NCBI RefSeq assembly: GCF_900111765.1
Contig: NZ_FOIB01000009.1
Span: forward strand, 1 to 64,000
Direction of reading: 5' to 3'
Length of the DNA stretch: 64,000 nucleotides
From: Myxococcus fulvus
GTDB lineage: Bacteria; Myxococcota; Myxococcia; Myxococcales; Myxococcaceae
The notes under the pieces: generated by a model
Seen by the model: the letters and a program-made list of their open reading frames with translations, nothing else
The model's database searches: none
What the model was told of the DNA's origin: nothing
Program-made: the position numbers and the translations under genes
Shown: piece after piece, positions 54,597-61,925 of the stretch
Layout: every line of letters begins with the position of its first letter
Numbering within the stretch: position 1 is the first letter of the stretch

Positions 54597-55079
54597 ATGG
54601 CCATCGACAAGCGCTTCATCGGCCGGGAATACGGCCCGTACTCGTACACGATTGGCGCGGAGAAGCTGCGCGAGTTCGCGCTGGCGCTCGGCGGCGCGCA
54701 CCCGTCCGCGGGCACGTTGGGCGAGGCTCCCGCGCACGTCAGTCCCCTCCTCCACGACGCGCAGGCCGCGAAGGCCGGGCCGTATGGAGACTTGATTGCG
54801 TTCCCAAGCTTCGCCGTCGTCTTCGCCATCCGGCCCTTCGGCTCGGCGGTGGCGGACCCGGAGCTGGGGGTGAATCTGCTGATGCTGGTGCACGGCGAGC
54901 AGGAGCTGGAGTTCCTGGACGTCATGCGGCCGGGCGATGTGATGAGCACCACGGGCCGCATCGCGAACATCTATGAGAAGGCGGGCATGGAGTTCGTCGT
55001 CGTCACCAGCGAGTCGCGCAACCAGCGCGGCGACGTGGTGGTGAAAGGCACCTGGACCGCCGTCATCCGCGGCGGGTAG
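54597..55079 (+). CDS. MaoC-like N-terminal-domain protein, HadA/HadC-like
   Basis: A 160-residue hotdog-fold protein lacking the catalytic D-x4-H motif. It matches the non-catalytic subunit type (FAS1-like dehydratase N-terminal region): FIGREYGPYSYTIGAEKLREFA, GPYGDLIAFPSFAVVFAI, VHGEQELEFLDVMRPGDVM and a final VVVKGTWTAVIRGG. It is expected to pair with the preceding catalytic subunit. The pair is translated in tandem, 6 bp apart. Confidence 0.85.
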   Translation: MAIDKRFIGREYGPYSYTIGAEKLREFALALGGAHPSAGTLGEAPAHVSPLLHDAQAAKAGPYGDLIAFPSFAVVFAIRPFGSAVADPELGVNLLMLVHGEQELEFLDVMRPGDVMSTTGRIANIYEKAGMEFVVVTSESRNQRGDVVVKGTWTAVIRGG

Positions 55080-55094
55080 GCCTGCGCTCGCGCC

Positions 55095-55631
55095 ATGAGG
55101 ATCGCCTTCTGCGGTACGCATCGCGCGGGCAAGTCGACGCTCCTGGAGGAGCTGACGGAGCTCTTGCCCTCTTCCTACGTGACGGTGGATGAGCCGTACC
55201 ACCAGCTGGAGGAAGAGGGGCATGAGTTCGCGCAGCCCCCGTCCCTGGAAGACTTCGAGGCGCAGCTGGTTCGCTCCCTCGAGAACGTCGCGGAGGAGGA
55301 CGGGCGCGACGTGTTGTTCGACCGCTGCCCCGTGGACTTCCTCGGCTATCTGCTGGCCCACGAGGACGGGGACGCGTTCGACCTGGACGCGTGGCTGCCA
55401 CGGGTGCGAGAGGCGCTCGGGAAGCTCGACCTGGTGGTGTTCGTCGGCATCGAGTCGCGGGACCGGATCGCGCTCTCCACCTCCGAGGACGCGGAGCTGC
55501 GGCAAGCAGTGGACGAGACGTTGAAGGAGCTGCTCCTCGACGACCCGCACGGGCTCGACGTGGCGGTGCTCGAAGTCGAGGGGAGTCCGAGGGAGCGCGC
55601 GAAGCAGGTCCTCGCGCACCTCTCACGGTGA
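55095..55631 (+). CDS. P-loop NTPase, small kinase-like
   Basis: A 178-residue protein with a Walker A motif (FCGTHRAGKSTLLEEL), an acidic region (FDRCPVDFLGYLLAHED) and a Walker-B-like hydrophobic strand (LDLVVFVGIE). This resembles AAA_28-type small ATP-binding proteins and some nucleotide or cofactor kinases. No substrate motif is clear. It lies 15 bp after the HadA-like gene on the same strand and may be in the same transcript. Confidence 0.75.
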   Translation: MRIAFCGTHRAGKSTLLEELTELLPSSYVTVDEPYHQLEEEGHEFAQPPSLEDFEAQLVRSLENVAEEDGRDVLFDRCPVDFLGYLLAHEDGDAFDLDAWLPRVREALGKLDLVVFVGIESRDRIALSTSEDAELRQAVDETLKELLLDDPHGLDVAVLEVEGSPRERAKQVLAHLSR

Positions 55632-55664
55632 CGCGTCGCTCGCCGCGAACCGTGGGCTGACGGC

Positions 55665-56369
55665 TCACGCTCGGAGGAGGAGGCGCTCCAGGGACTCACG
55701 CTCGTCCTGCAGGGAGCCCCGCTCCGACTTCGACAGGGTCAGGGCGTCCAGTTCGCCCAGCAAGGACTTCGCCCTCGGCGCGTCGTTCAACACCACGGCC
55801 AGCTCGGCGCGAGCCAGGCATGCACGAGCCCGCTCCGCCACGGTCCCCGCCTCGGGCTTCTTCAGCGCGACATCGAGGACCTTGGCCGCGGAGGCATCGT
55901 CGTTCTTGAAGTCGCGCAAGCGGCGCGCGGTCTTCAGCGCCTTGGCCAGGACGGACTGGGGCTCCTGTCCGTCATCCCCGTGGCCCGAGGGCTCGTCACG
56001 ACGGATGAAGATGACCGAGTTCCCCGAGGGGTCGACGATGGTGAAGCGCGACTGCCCCGTCCGCATCCGGGTGATTCGGGGGACGCCACGCAGGGGCAGC
56101 TTGCCGTACTGCTCGCGCAAGGCGCTCGCGAAGCGCTCGTGCAGACCTTCGACCTCGTCCACGATGATGAGACAGGTGCTGAAGGCCGCCGCCGGGTCCA
56201 ATCCCTTCAGTCCGAAGAAGTGGAGATGAGCACCCCCTCGCCGGGTCGCCGCGTAGGGATTCGGCGTGCGCTGCTTGTACGTCACGTCGAAGCCCAGCAA
56301 GCCGTAGAACGCGAGCGTCGATTCCAGTTCGACACAGGGCAACGCCGGGATGCTGGCATCTGCGTGCAT
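55665..56369 (-). CDS. VOC-superfamily protein with helical C-terminal extension
   Basis: A 234-residue protein. Residues 1 to about 125 form the vicinal-oxygen-chelate fold of glyoxalase/bleomycin-resistance proteins (LESTLAFYGLLGFDVTYKQR, GAHLHFFGLKG, RFTIVDPSGNSVIFIRR). Likely metal ligands are present. The last 100 residues are helical and read like TPR-type repeats (ARRLRDFKNDDASAAKVLDVAL, RARACLARAELAVVLND). That extension is not usual in the family. A good AGAGGAG precedes the ATG. An operator-like repeat lies 55-80 bp upstream. Confidence 0.82.
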   Translation of the reverse strand: MHADASIPALPCVELESTLAFYGLLGFDVTYKQRTPNPYAATRRGGAHLHFFGLKGLDPAAAFSTCLIIVDEVEGLHERFASALREQYGKLPLRGVPRITRMRTGQSRFTIVDPSGNSVIFIRRDEPSGHGDDGQEPQSVLAKALKTARRLRDFKNDDASAAKVLDVALKKPEAGTVAERARACLARAELAVVLNDAPRAKSLLGELDALTLSKSERGSLQDERESLERLLLRA

Positions 56370-56425
56370 GGCAGGTGCTCCTCTTCAACGGATGGCCTGG
56401 AGGGACCGCGCGACAAGACAACAAC

Positions 56426-56451
56426 CTGTCATCTAGACAGTAACCTGTCAA
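56426..56451 (-). promoter_or_regulatory. Operator-like CTGTC/GACAG repeats overlapping a -35 box
   Basis: Three half-sites occur in a row: CTGTC (56426-56430), GACAG (56436-56440) and CTGTC (56445-56449), making two interleaved inverted repeats with 5- and 4-bp spacers. On the minus strand a perfect -35 box TTGACA (56446-56451) overlaps the distal half-site. This layout is what a TetR-type repressor site looks like. It is upstream of the VOC gene. No regulator gene lies next to it. Confidence 0.55.
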
Positions 56452-56492
56452 TCAGGCCCAACGGAAGGGAGGCACAGCAGCCGAAGCGGCAT

Positions 56493-57311
56493 TCAGGCGG
56501 CGGCGATGACGCCTTCGTCGAGGAGCTGCGCGAGGATGCGGGCGGTATCCAGCCGCGTCATTCCCGACAGCGAGAACAGGTCCTCGAACGTCACGGCGCC
56601 GTCGATCTGCGCGAGCACGAAGCCCGCGCGGTGGTCCAGGCTGAGCCAGATGATGTCGTCGGCCTGGAGCCGGACGCGAGGCACCCGTCCCAAATCTCCA
56701 AGCTTCGACTCCAGCATCGCCATCAGCATCCGCTCGCTGCGCGCGCGCAGCGCCTCGACGCGAGGATCTCCGGGCGCCAGCTCCTGCGCCTTGAACAGCA
56801 GGTCCACCGCGCCCGAGTGGTCATCCAGCTCCAGCAGGTCCGCCGCGCCTCGCAGCAGCCGCTCCAGCTCGCTCTCCGTGGCGGGGACGCCGTACTCGTC
56901 CGTCTCGCCCTCGGGGATGCCGTACTCCTGCGTCGTGGACTCGTCGCGCGCGAGCAACTCCAGCACGTCGCTCCCCGGCGAGGGCTCGTCCACGTCGGGA
57001 ATCAGCACGCTGGGAGAGCGCTCCTCATCCTCCTCGTCCAGCGGCCCACCCTCCCCTTGCGCCCATGCGCCCCAGTCACCCTCCAGCGAGGCCAGAGGCG
57101 TGCCGCGCGTCCCCGCATCCAACGGGCCCGGCGAGAACGGAGAGCTCTTCCCCGGCGAGGCCTCGAGCGAGGCCAGACAGTCACGCGCGCGGACGTTCTG
57201 CGGGTCCAGCTCCAGCGCCCGCTCGAAGAGCTTCTGCGCGCCCTGGGCGTCGCCGCTCAGGCGCAGCCACAGTCCGGCCTCGACGAGCTGGTTGGCGCGC
57301 TGGCTGCCCAT
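56493..57311 (-). CDS. TPR protein with C-terminal winged-helix-like module
   Basis: A 272-residue cytoplasmic protein. The N-terminus is a TPR (residues about 3-50; GLWLRLSGDAQGAQKLFERALELDPQNVRARDCL). An acidic linker follows, then a second TPR-like helix pair (LLELDDHSGAVDLLFKAQELAPG). The C-terminal 65 residues form a small module, WLSLDHRAGFVLAQIDGAVT followed by LSGMTRLDTARILAQLLDEG. It resembles a region at the N-terminus of the J-protein in the same operon. The gene starts directly at the stop of the DnaK gene. No family name is known to me. Confidence 0.75.
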   Translation of the reverse strand: MGSQRANQLVEAGLWLRLSGDAQGAQKLFERALELDPQNVRARDCLASLEASPGKSSPFSPGPLDAGTRGTPLASLEGDWGAWAQGEGGPLDEEDEERSPSVLIPDVDEPSPGSDVLELLARDESTTQEYGIPEGETDEYGVPATESELERLLRGAADLLELDDHSGAVDLLFKAQELAPGDPRVEALRARSERMLMAMLESKLGDLGRVPRVRLQADDIIWLSLDHRAGFVLAQIDGAVTFEDLFSLSGMTRLDTARILAQLLDEGVIAAA

Positions 57312-59153
57312 CTATCGCCCCACACCGCCGCGCGCGGAGCCCTTGAGCTGCGCCAGACACCCGGCGAGCAGCTCACACGCCCGGCCCAGCGCGGCCACGT
57401 CCTCGTTGGCGCGGACCTGCCGCGCGTGCTCCAGCACCTGCTCGGCCCGAGGCACCGCGTCCGGCGTCAGCCCACCGCCGCCCGGCAACAGCCGCGCCCG
57501 CGTCAGCGCGTCCATGACGTCGCGCGCGAGCGTGTCCAGCTCCACGCGCTTGGTCTTCAACTCCTCCGAGATTCGCGCGGCCATGAGGTAGCCGCGCTGC
57601 TCGTCCATGATGCGCTTGAGCTCCTCCTCGGTGAGGCCGCTGGACGCGGTGACGGTGATGGACTGGCGCAGCCCCGTCTCCCGGTCGCGCGCGGAGACGG
57701 ACACGATGCCCTCCGCGTTGATGTCAAACGTCACTTCGATCTCCACCTGCCCGCGGAGCGCCTCGCGCAGACCGGTGAGGACGAACTCGCCCAACAGCTC
57801 GTTCTGGTGCGCCAGCTCGTGCTCGCCCTGGAGCACCATGATCTTCACCAGTCGCTGGAAGTCCTTCGACGTCGCGAAGACCTCCGTGGCGGACGTGGGC
57901 ACCGTGGTGTTCTTCGGGATGATGCGCCGCACGAAGCCACCGGCGATGGCCACGCCCAGGCTCTGGGGCGTGACGTCCAGGAGGAGCAGCTCGCTCTCCT
58001 GCGCCACCAGCGCGTGCGCCTGCACCGCCGCGCCCAGGGCCACCACCTCCTCGGGGTGCACGCCCTTGCACGGCTCGCGGCGGAAGTAGCCGCGCACCGC
58101 CTCCACCACCTTCGGCATGCGCGACATGCCGCCGACCAGGATGACCTCCTTCAGCTCCGACGCGCGCACCCCCGCCTCGCCCAGCACCTCCGTGGTGATG
58201 CCCACCACGCGCTCGGCCAGGTCCGCCGTCAAATCCTCCAGCTTCTCGCGCGACAGCGCCGCCTGCAGGTGCAGCGCCGCGCTCCCGCCCGGCGGCGTGC
58301 TGATGAACGGCAGGTTGATCTGCGCCTCGCGCACGCTGGACAGCTCGACCTTCGCCTTCTCCGCCGCGTCCTTGAGCCGCTGCAACGCCATGCGGTCCTT
58401 GCGCAGGTCGATGCCGTGCTCCTTCGCGAAGCCGAAGACGAGCCACTCGATGATGCGGTTGTCCCAGTCCTCGCCGCCCAGGTACGTGTCGCCGCCCGTC
58501 CCCACCACGTCGAAGACGCCCTGGTTGATCTCCAGCACCGACACGTCGAACGTGCCGCCGCCCAGGTCCAACACCGCCACGCGGCCGTTCACCGTGCGGC
58601 TGAAGCCGTACGCCAGCGCCGCCGCCGTGGGCTCGTTGATGATGCGCAGCACGTCCAGCCCGGCGATGCGGCCCGCGTCCTTCGTCGCCTGGCGCTGGGC
58701 GTCGTTGAAGTACGCCGGCACGGTGACGACGGCCTTCGTCACCGGCCTGCCGAAGTGCGCCTCCGCGTCCGCCTTCAGCTCCTGGAGGATCATCGCGCTG
58801 AGCTCCGGGACGGACAGGTCCTTGCCCCCCATCCGGATGCGCAGGTCGTCGTGCTGCCCCACCACCACTTCGTAGGGCAGTGAGCGCAGCGCGTCCTGCA
58901 CCTCGTGCGAGGAGAACTTCCGGCCAATGAGCCGCTTGGCGGCGTACACCGTCTCCTGGGGGTTGGTGATGGCCTGGCGCTTGGCGATGCCGCCCACCAG
59001 GCGCTTGCCGTTCTTCGACACCGCCACCACCGACGGCGTCAGCGCCATGCCGGTGCGGTTCTTGATGACGATGGGCTGACCGTCCTGGACGGTCGCGACG
59101 ATGCTGTTCGTCGTGCCCAGGTCGATGCCAATGAGAGGTTCGGACTCAGCCAT
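57312..59153 (-). CDS. DnaK-like Hsp70 chaperone (non-housekeeping paralogue)
   Basis: A 613-residue Hsp70. The nucleotide-binding domain has GIDLGTTNSIVATVQDG, AVVTVPAYFNDAQRQATKDA, INEPTAAALAYG and AVLDLGGGTFDVSVLEI, then VGGMSRMPKVVEAVRGYF. The substrate-binding domain follows (LLLLDVTPQSLGVAIAGG, VTFDINAEGIVSVSARD). The C-terminus lacks a conserved EEVD-like or acidic tail and is shorter than housekeeping DnaK (about 640). It is flanked by a J-protein and a TPR protein, with no GrpE. Myxococcus has several Hsp70 paralogues, some controlling exopolysaccharide and motility (SglK, StkA); which one this is cannot be told here. Confidence 0.9.
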   Translation of the reverse strand: MAESEPLIGIDLGTTNSIVATVQDGQPIVIKNRTGMALTPSVVAVSKNGKRLVGGIAKRQAITNPQETVYAAKRLIGRKFSSHEVQDALRSLPYEVVVGQHDDLRIRMGGKDLSVPELSAMILQELKADAEAHFGRPVTKAVVTVPAYFNDAQRQATKDAGRIAGLDVLRIINEPTAAALAYGFSRTVNGRVAVLDLGGGTFDVSVLEINQGVFDVVGTGGDTYLGGEDWDNRIIEWLVFGFAKEHGIDLRKDRMALQRLKDAAEKAKVELSSVREAQINLPFISTPPGGSAALHLQAALSREKLEDLTADLAERVVGITTEVLGEAGVRASELKEVILVGGMSRMPKVVEAVRGYFRREPCKGVHPEEVVALGAAVQAHALVAQESELLLLDVTPQSLGVAIAGGFVRRIIPKNTTVPTSATEVFATSKDFQRLVKIMVLQGEHELAHQNELLGEFVLTGLREALRGQVEIEVTFDINAEGIVSVSARDRETGLRQSITVTASSGLTEEELKRIMDEQRGYLMAARISEELKTKRVELDTLARDVMDALTRARLLPGGGGLTPDAVPRAEQVLEHARQVRANEDVAALGRACELLAGCLAQLKGSARGGVGR

Positions 59154-59173
59154 GGGTGAGCGTGCTCATCCTA

Positions 59174-60544
59174 CTAGAACGTCCAGCGCAGCTTCTTGAG
59201 CGCCGCCTTGGCCTCGGCGTTGTCGGGGTCCAGCTTCGTCGCGTCCTCGAAGACCCGCTTGGCCTGCTTCTTGGCCCCTGAATCCATCAGCACCCGGCCC
59301 AACAACACCTGGTGCTCCACCCGCCCCGGCAGGAGGTCCACGGCGCGCTGCGCCAGGACGCGCACCTCCCCGACGTCCTGGCCCTGCTGGAGCCCCAGCT
59401 TCGCCGAGCGGAACGCCGCCTCGGCGCTCTGGTTGTCCAGCGAGAAGGCGAGCCGGTACGCCGCGAGCGCCCCGACGTCGTCCCCGTGCTGCTCCAGCTC
59501 CCGCCCCCGCGTCACCTCGACGGAGGCCCGCTGCTCGTCGTGACGGCGGCGCGCCTCCACCAGCAGCGTCGCCACCTCGCGGTTCTTCGGGTCCATCGTC
59601 TGGACCTGGTGGAAGTCCTGGTACGCGCGCTCCCAGTCTCCCCGGGCCACGGCCGCCTTGCCCCGGGCCACCAGCTCCGTCAGGCGCACGTTCTTGGCCA
59701 TGTACGGGTGACGGGCGAGCCGGGCCTGTCGCTCGGCGCGCCGGGCCTCCGACTCCGCGTCGTTCACCGGCGGCGGCGCGGGCGCGGGAGGAGGCGGCGG
59801 GGCGGGCCGGGCCATCCGCAGGGGTGAAGGCGCGGGCGGCGGCGTCAGGCCGATGGGCGTCAACTCCGTGGCCGGGTACGAGGCCGCGGACGGAGCCGGC
59901 GAGGAGGCCACGGGCGGCGGCGTCGAGGGCGTCGAGGCGGCCGCGGAGGCCTGGGCGAGCGCCGGGTTCGCCTTGAGGTATGCGTCGCGCTTGTCCTGCT
60001 GGCTGAGGACGTTGTGGGCGTCGGTGAGCTTGCGGAAGATGCGCTCCATCCGCGCGCGGAAGCTGCCCAGGTTCTTGCCGAAGTAGCGGTCCGGGTGGAA
60101 GCGGCGCGACGCGTTGTAGTACGCCTGCTTCACCTCGGTGGCGGGGGCCCCGGGACGCAGGCCCAGGACGGCGAAGTAGTCCAGCCCGTCCAGCGCGCGC
60201 TCCAGGTCGATGATCTCCTTCTTCCGCTCCGGCTCGAGGTCCACCTCCTCGGCCATCGCGGCGTCCACCGCGGGCGCCGGCTGGTTTCGCGGCACCACGC
60301 GCGCCGGGACGATGGCGCCCTTGGCGCGCAGCGCCAGCAGCACGGCGATGGTGCGCGCCTCACCCAGGGTGGAACGTGACAGCACCTGGTCGATGCGCTC
60401 CACCCTGCCCACGAGCGACAACACGCCCGTCTCCTCCGGCGAGAGCTGGAGGCGAGCGAGGTCCAGGTTGGGCACGGTGGCGATGTGGTCCGTCCGGGCC
60501 CCCAGGCCGACAATCGTGTTTGACGCGCTCACAGGACGGTCCAC
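59174..60544 (-). CDS. J-domain protein with TPR repeats
   Basis: A 456-residue protein starting at GTG. The N-terminus (residues about 30-80) is a small module, LSPEETGVLSLVGRVERIDQ then LGEARTIAVLLALRAKGAIV. A J domain at about 115-185 has YFAVLGLRPGAPATEVKQAYY and the HPD of RRFHPDRYFGK. A Pro/Ala-rich linker follows, and then TPR repeats to the end (AYQDFHQVQTMDPKNREVATLL, AYRLAFSLDNQSAEAAF, KRVFEDATKLDPDNAEAKA). It should stimulate the DnaK gene 20 bp downstream. The start is not certain, as no clear ribosome-binding site is seen. Confidence 0.88.
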   Translation of the reverse strand: MDRPVSASNTIVGLGARTDHIATVPNLDLARLQLSPEETGVLSLVGRVERIDQVLSRSTLGEARTIAVLLALRAKGAIVPARVVPRNQPAPAVDAAMAEEVDLEPERKKEIIDLERALDGLDYFAVLGLRPGAPATEVKQAYYNASRRFHPDRYFGKNLGSFRARMERIFRKLTDAHNVLSQQDKRDAYLKANPALAQASAAASTPSTPPPVASSPAPSAASYPATELTPIGLTPPPAPSPLRMARPAPPPPPAPAPPPVNDAESEARRAERQARLARHPYMAKNVRLTELVARGKAAVARGDWERAYQDFHQVQTMDPKNREVATLLVEARRRHDEQRASVEVTRGRELEQHGDDVGALAAYRLAFSLDNQSAEAAFRSAKLGLQQGQDVGEVRVLAQRAVDLLPGRVEHQVLLGRVLMDSGAKKQAKRVFEDATKLDPDNAEAKAALKKLRWTF

Positions 60545-60637
60545 CGAAGGGTTGCCGAATAGAAGAGCCTAGGTTTGGGGGACGCGGGGCGTCAAACACC
60601 CAGTGTCCCCCTACCCCAGGCCCTGGCCGAGGAGAGG

Positions 60638-60654
60638 CCGCCCTCAGAGGGCGG
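60638..60654 (-). terminator. Short hairpin spanning the aminotransferase stop codon
   Basis: CCGCCC (60638-60643) pairs with GGGCGG (60649-60654) across the stop codon. It is a 6-bp GC stem that may help end transcription. No T-run follows. Confidence 0.35.
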
Positions 60655-61870
60655 TCAGCACCCGCTCGATGATGGCCAGGCTCTGGTCCAGCTCCTCCCG
60701 GCTGATGGTGAACGGAGGGGCGAAGCGCACGGTCCGCTCACCTGCGGCGTTGCCGAGCACCCCCGCCTCGCGCAGCTTGCCGAGCACCTGGGGCGCGTCG
60801 CGGTCCATCTCCAGGCCCACCAGCAGGCCCTGCCCCCGGACCTCCACCACGCGGCCCGCGGGCAGCCGGGACTGGATGCCCCGCAGCTTCTCCAGGAAGT
60901 ACGCCCCCTTGGAGTTCACCTCGTCGAGGAAGCCGGGCTGACGGATGACCTTCAGCACCGCGTTGGCGGCGGCGGCGGCCACCAGGTTGCCGCCGAAGGT
61001 GGACCCGTGGCTGCCGGGCACCATGCTCGCGCCCACGTCGTCGCGGCACAGCATGGCGCCGATGGGCAGGCCGTTGCCCAGCGCCTTGGCCATGCTGATG
61101 GCGTCCGGGAGGATGCCGTCGCGCATGAAGCCGAACGGGATGCCCGTGCGGCCCATGCCCGTTTGAATCTCATCCACCAGCAGCAAGAGGCCCTTCTCGT
61201 CGCACAGGGCCCGCAGCCCCTTGAGGAAGCCCGCGGGAGCCTGACGCACCCCGCCCTCGCCCTGGACGGGCTCCACCAGGATGGCGGCCGTGGTGGGCTT
61301 CACCGCGGCGCGCACCGCGTCCAGATCGCCATAAGGCACGTGGTGGAAGCCCGCGGGCAGCGGCTCGAAACCCGCGTGGTACTTCGGCTGCCCCGTGGCG
61401 GTGACGGTGGCCAGGGTGCGGCCGTGGAAGCTGCGCTCGAAGGTGATGACCTCGAAGCGCTCCGGCGTGCCCCGGTCCTTCATCACCTTGCGGGCCAGCT
61501 TCAGCAGTGCCTCGTTCGCCTCCGCGCCCGAGTTGCAGAAGAACGCGCGCGACAGGCCGCTCCACTCGCACAGCTGCGCCGCCAGGTCGATCTGCGGCTG
61601 CGAGTAGAACGCGTTGGAGACGTGCCACAGGGTGTCCAGCTGCGCGTGCGCCGCCGCCACCACGTCCGGGTGGCAGTGCCCGAGCGCGCACGTCGCCACG
61701 CCCCCGATGAGGTCCAGGTACTCCCGCCCATCCGCGTCCCACACGCGCGTACCCTGCCCACGTGCCAGGACGATGGGCTGCTGCTTGTAGTTCTGCAGCA
61801 GGTGGTGGCGGGCCTTCTGGATGAGGGTGTCGTTGGAGCTGGGGGCGGCCGAGGGCACGGGTTGCGGCAA
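60644..61870 (-). CDS. argD: Acetylornithine/acetyl-lysine-type aminotransferase
   Basis: A 408-residue class III PLP aminotransferase. Diagnostic motifs are GVATCALGHCHPDVVAAAHAQ, FFCNSGAEANEALLKLARK, the PLP aspartate in LLLVDEIQTGMGRTG and the lysine region in ISMAKALGNGLPIGAM, followed by GSHGSTFGGN. ArgD transfers the amino group from glutamate in arginine synthesis and can act on succinyl-diaminopimelate. I place the start at a TTG (61870) with AAGGAAGG about 9 bp upstream; a GTG at 61858 is an alternative. No ATG fits. No arg genes adjoin, so argD is likely but a related aminotransferase is possible. Confidence 0.82.
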   Translation of the reverse strand: MPQPVPSAAPSSNDTLIQKARHHLLQNYKQQPIVLARGQGTRVWDADGREYLDLIGGVATCALGHCHPDVVAAAHAQLDTLWHVSNAFYSQPQIDLAAQLCEWSGLSRAFFCNSGAEANEALLKLARKVMKDRGTPERFEVITFERSFHGRTLATVTATGQPKYHAGFEPLPAGFHHVPYGDLDAVRAAVKPTTAAILVEPVQGEGGVRQAPAGFLKGLRALCDEKGLLLLVDEIQTGMGRTGIPFGFMRDGILPDAISMAKALGNGLPIGAMLCRDDVGASMVPGSHGSTFGGNLVAAAAANAVLKVIRQPGFLDEVNSKGAYFLEKLRGIQSRLPAGRVVEVRGQGLLVGLEMDRDAPQVLGKLREAGVLGNAAGERTVRFAPPFTISREELDQSLAIIERVLTAL

Positions 61871-61925
61871 GGGAGTCAACCTTCCTTGTGGTGAGGGCAC
61901 GGCGGTGTGCGCGCCATATAGCGCG

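Noticed and set aside
55980..58883. 967-codon open frame on the plus strand
   Set aside because: Antisense to the TPR and DnaK genes, with no recognisable domain.
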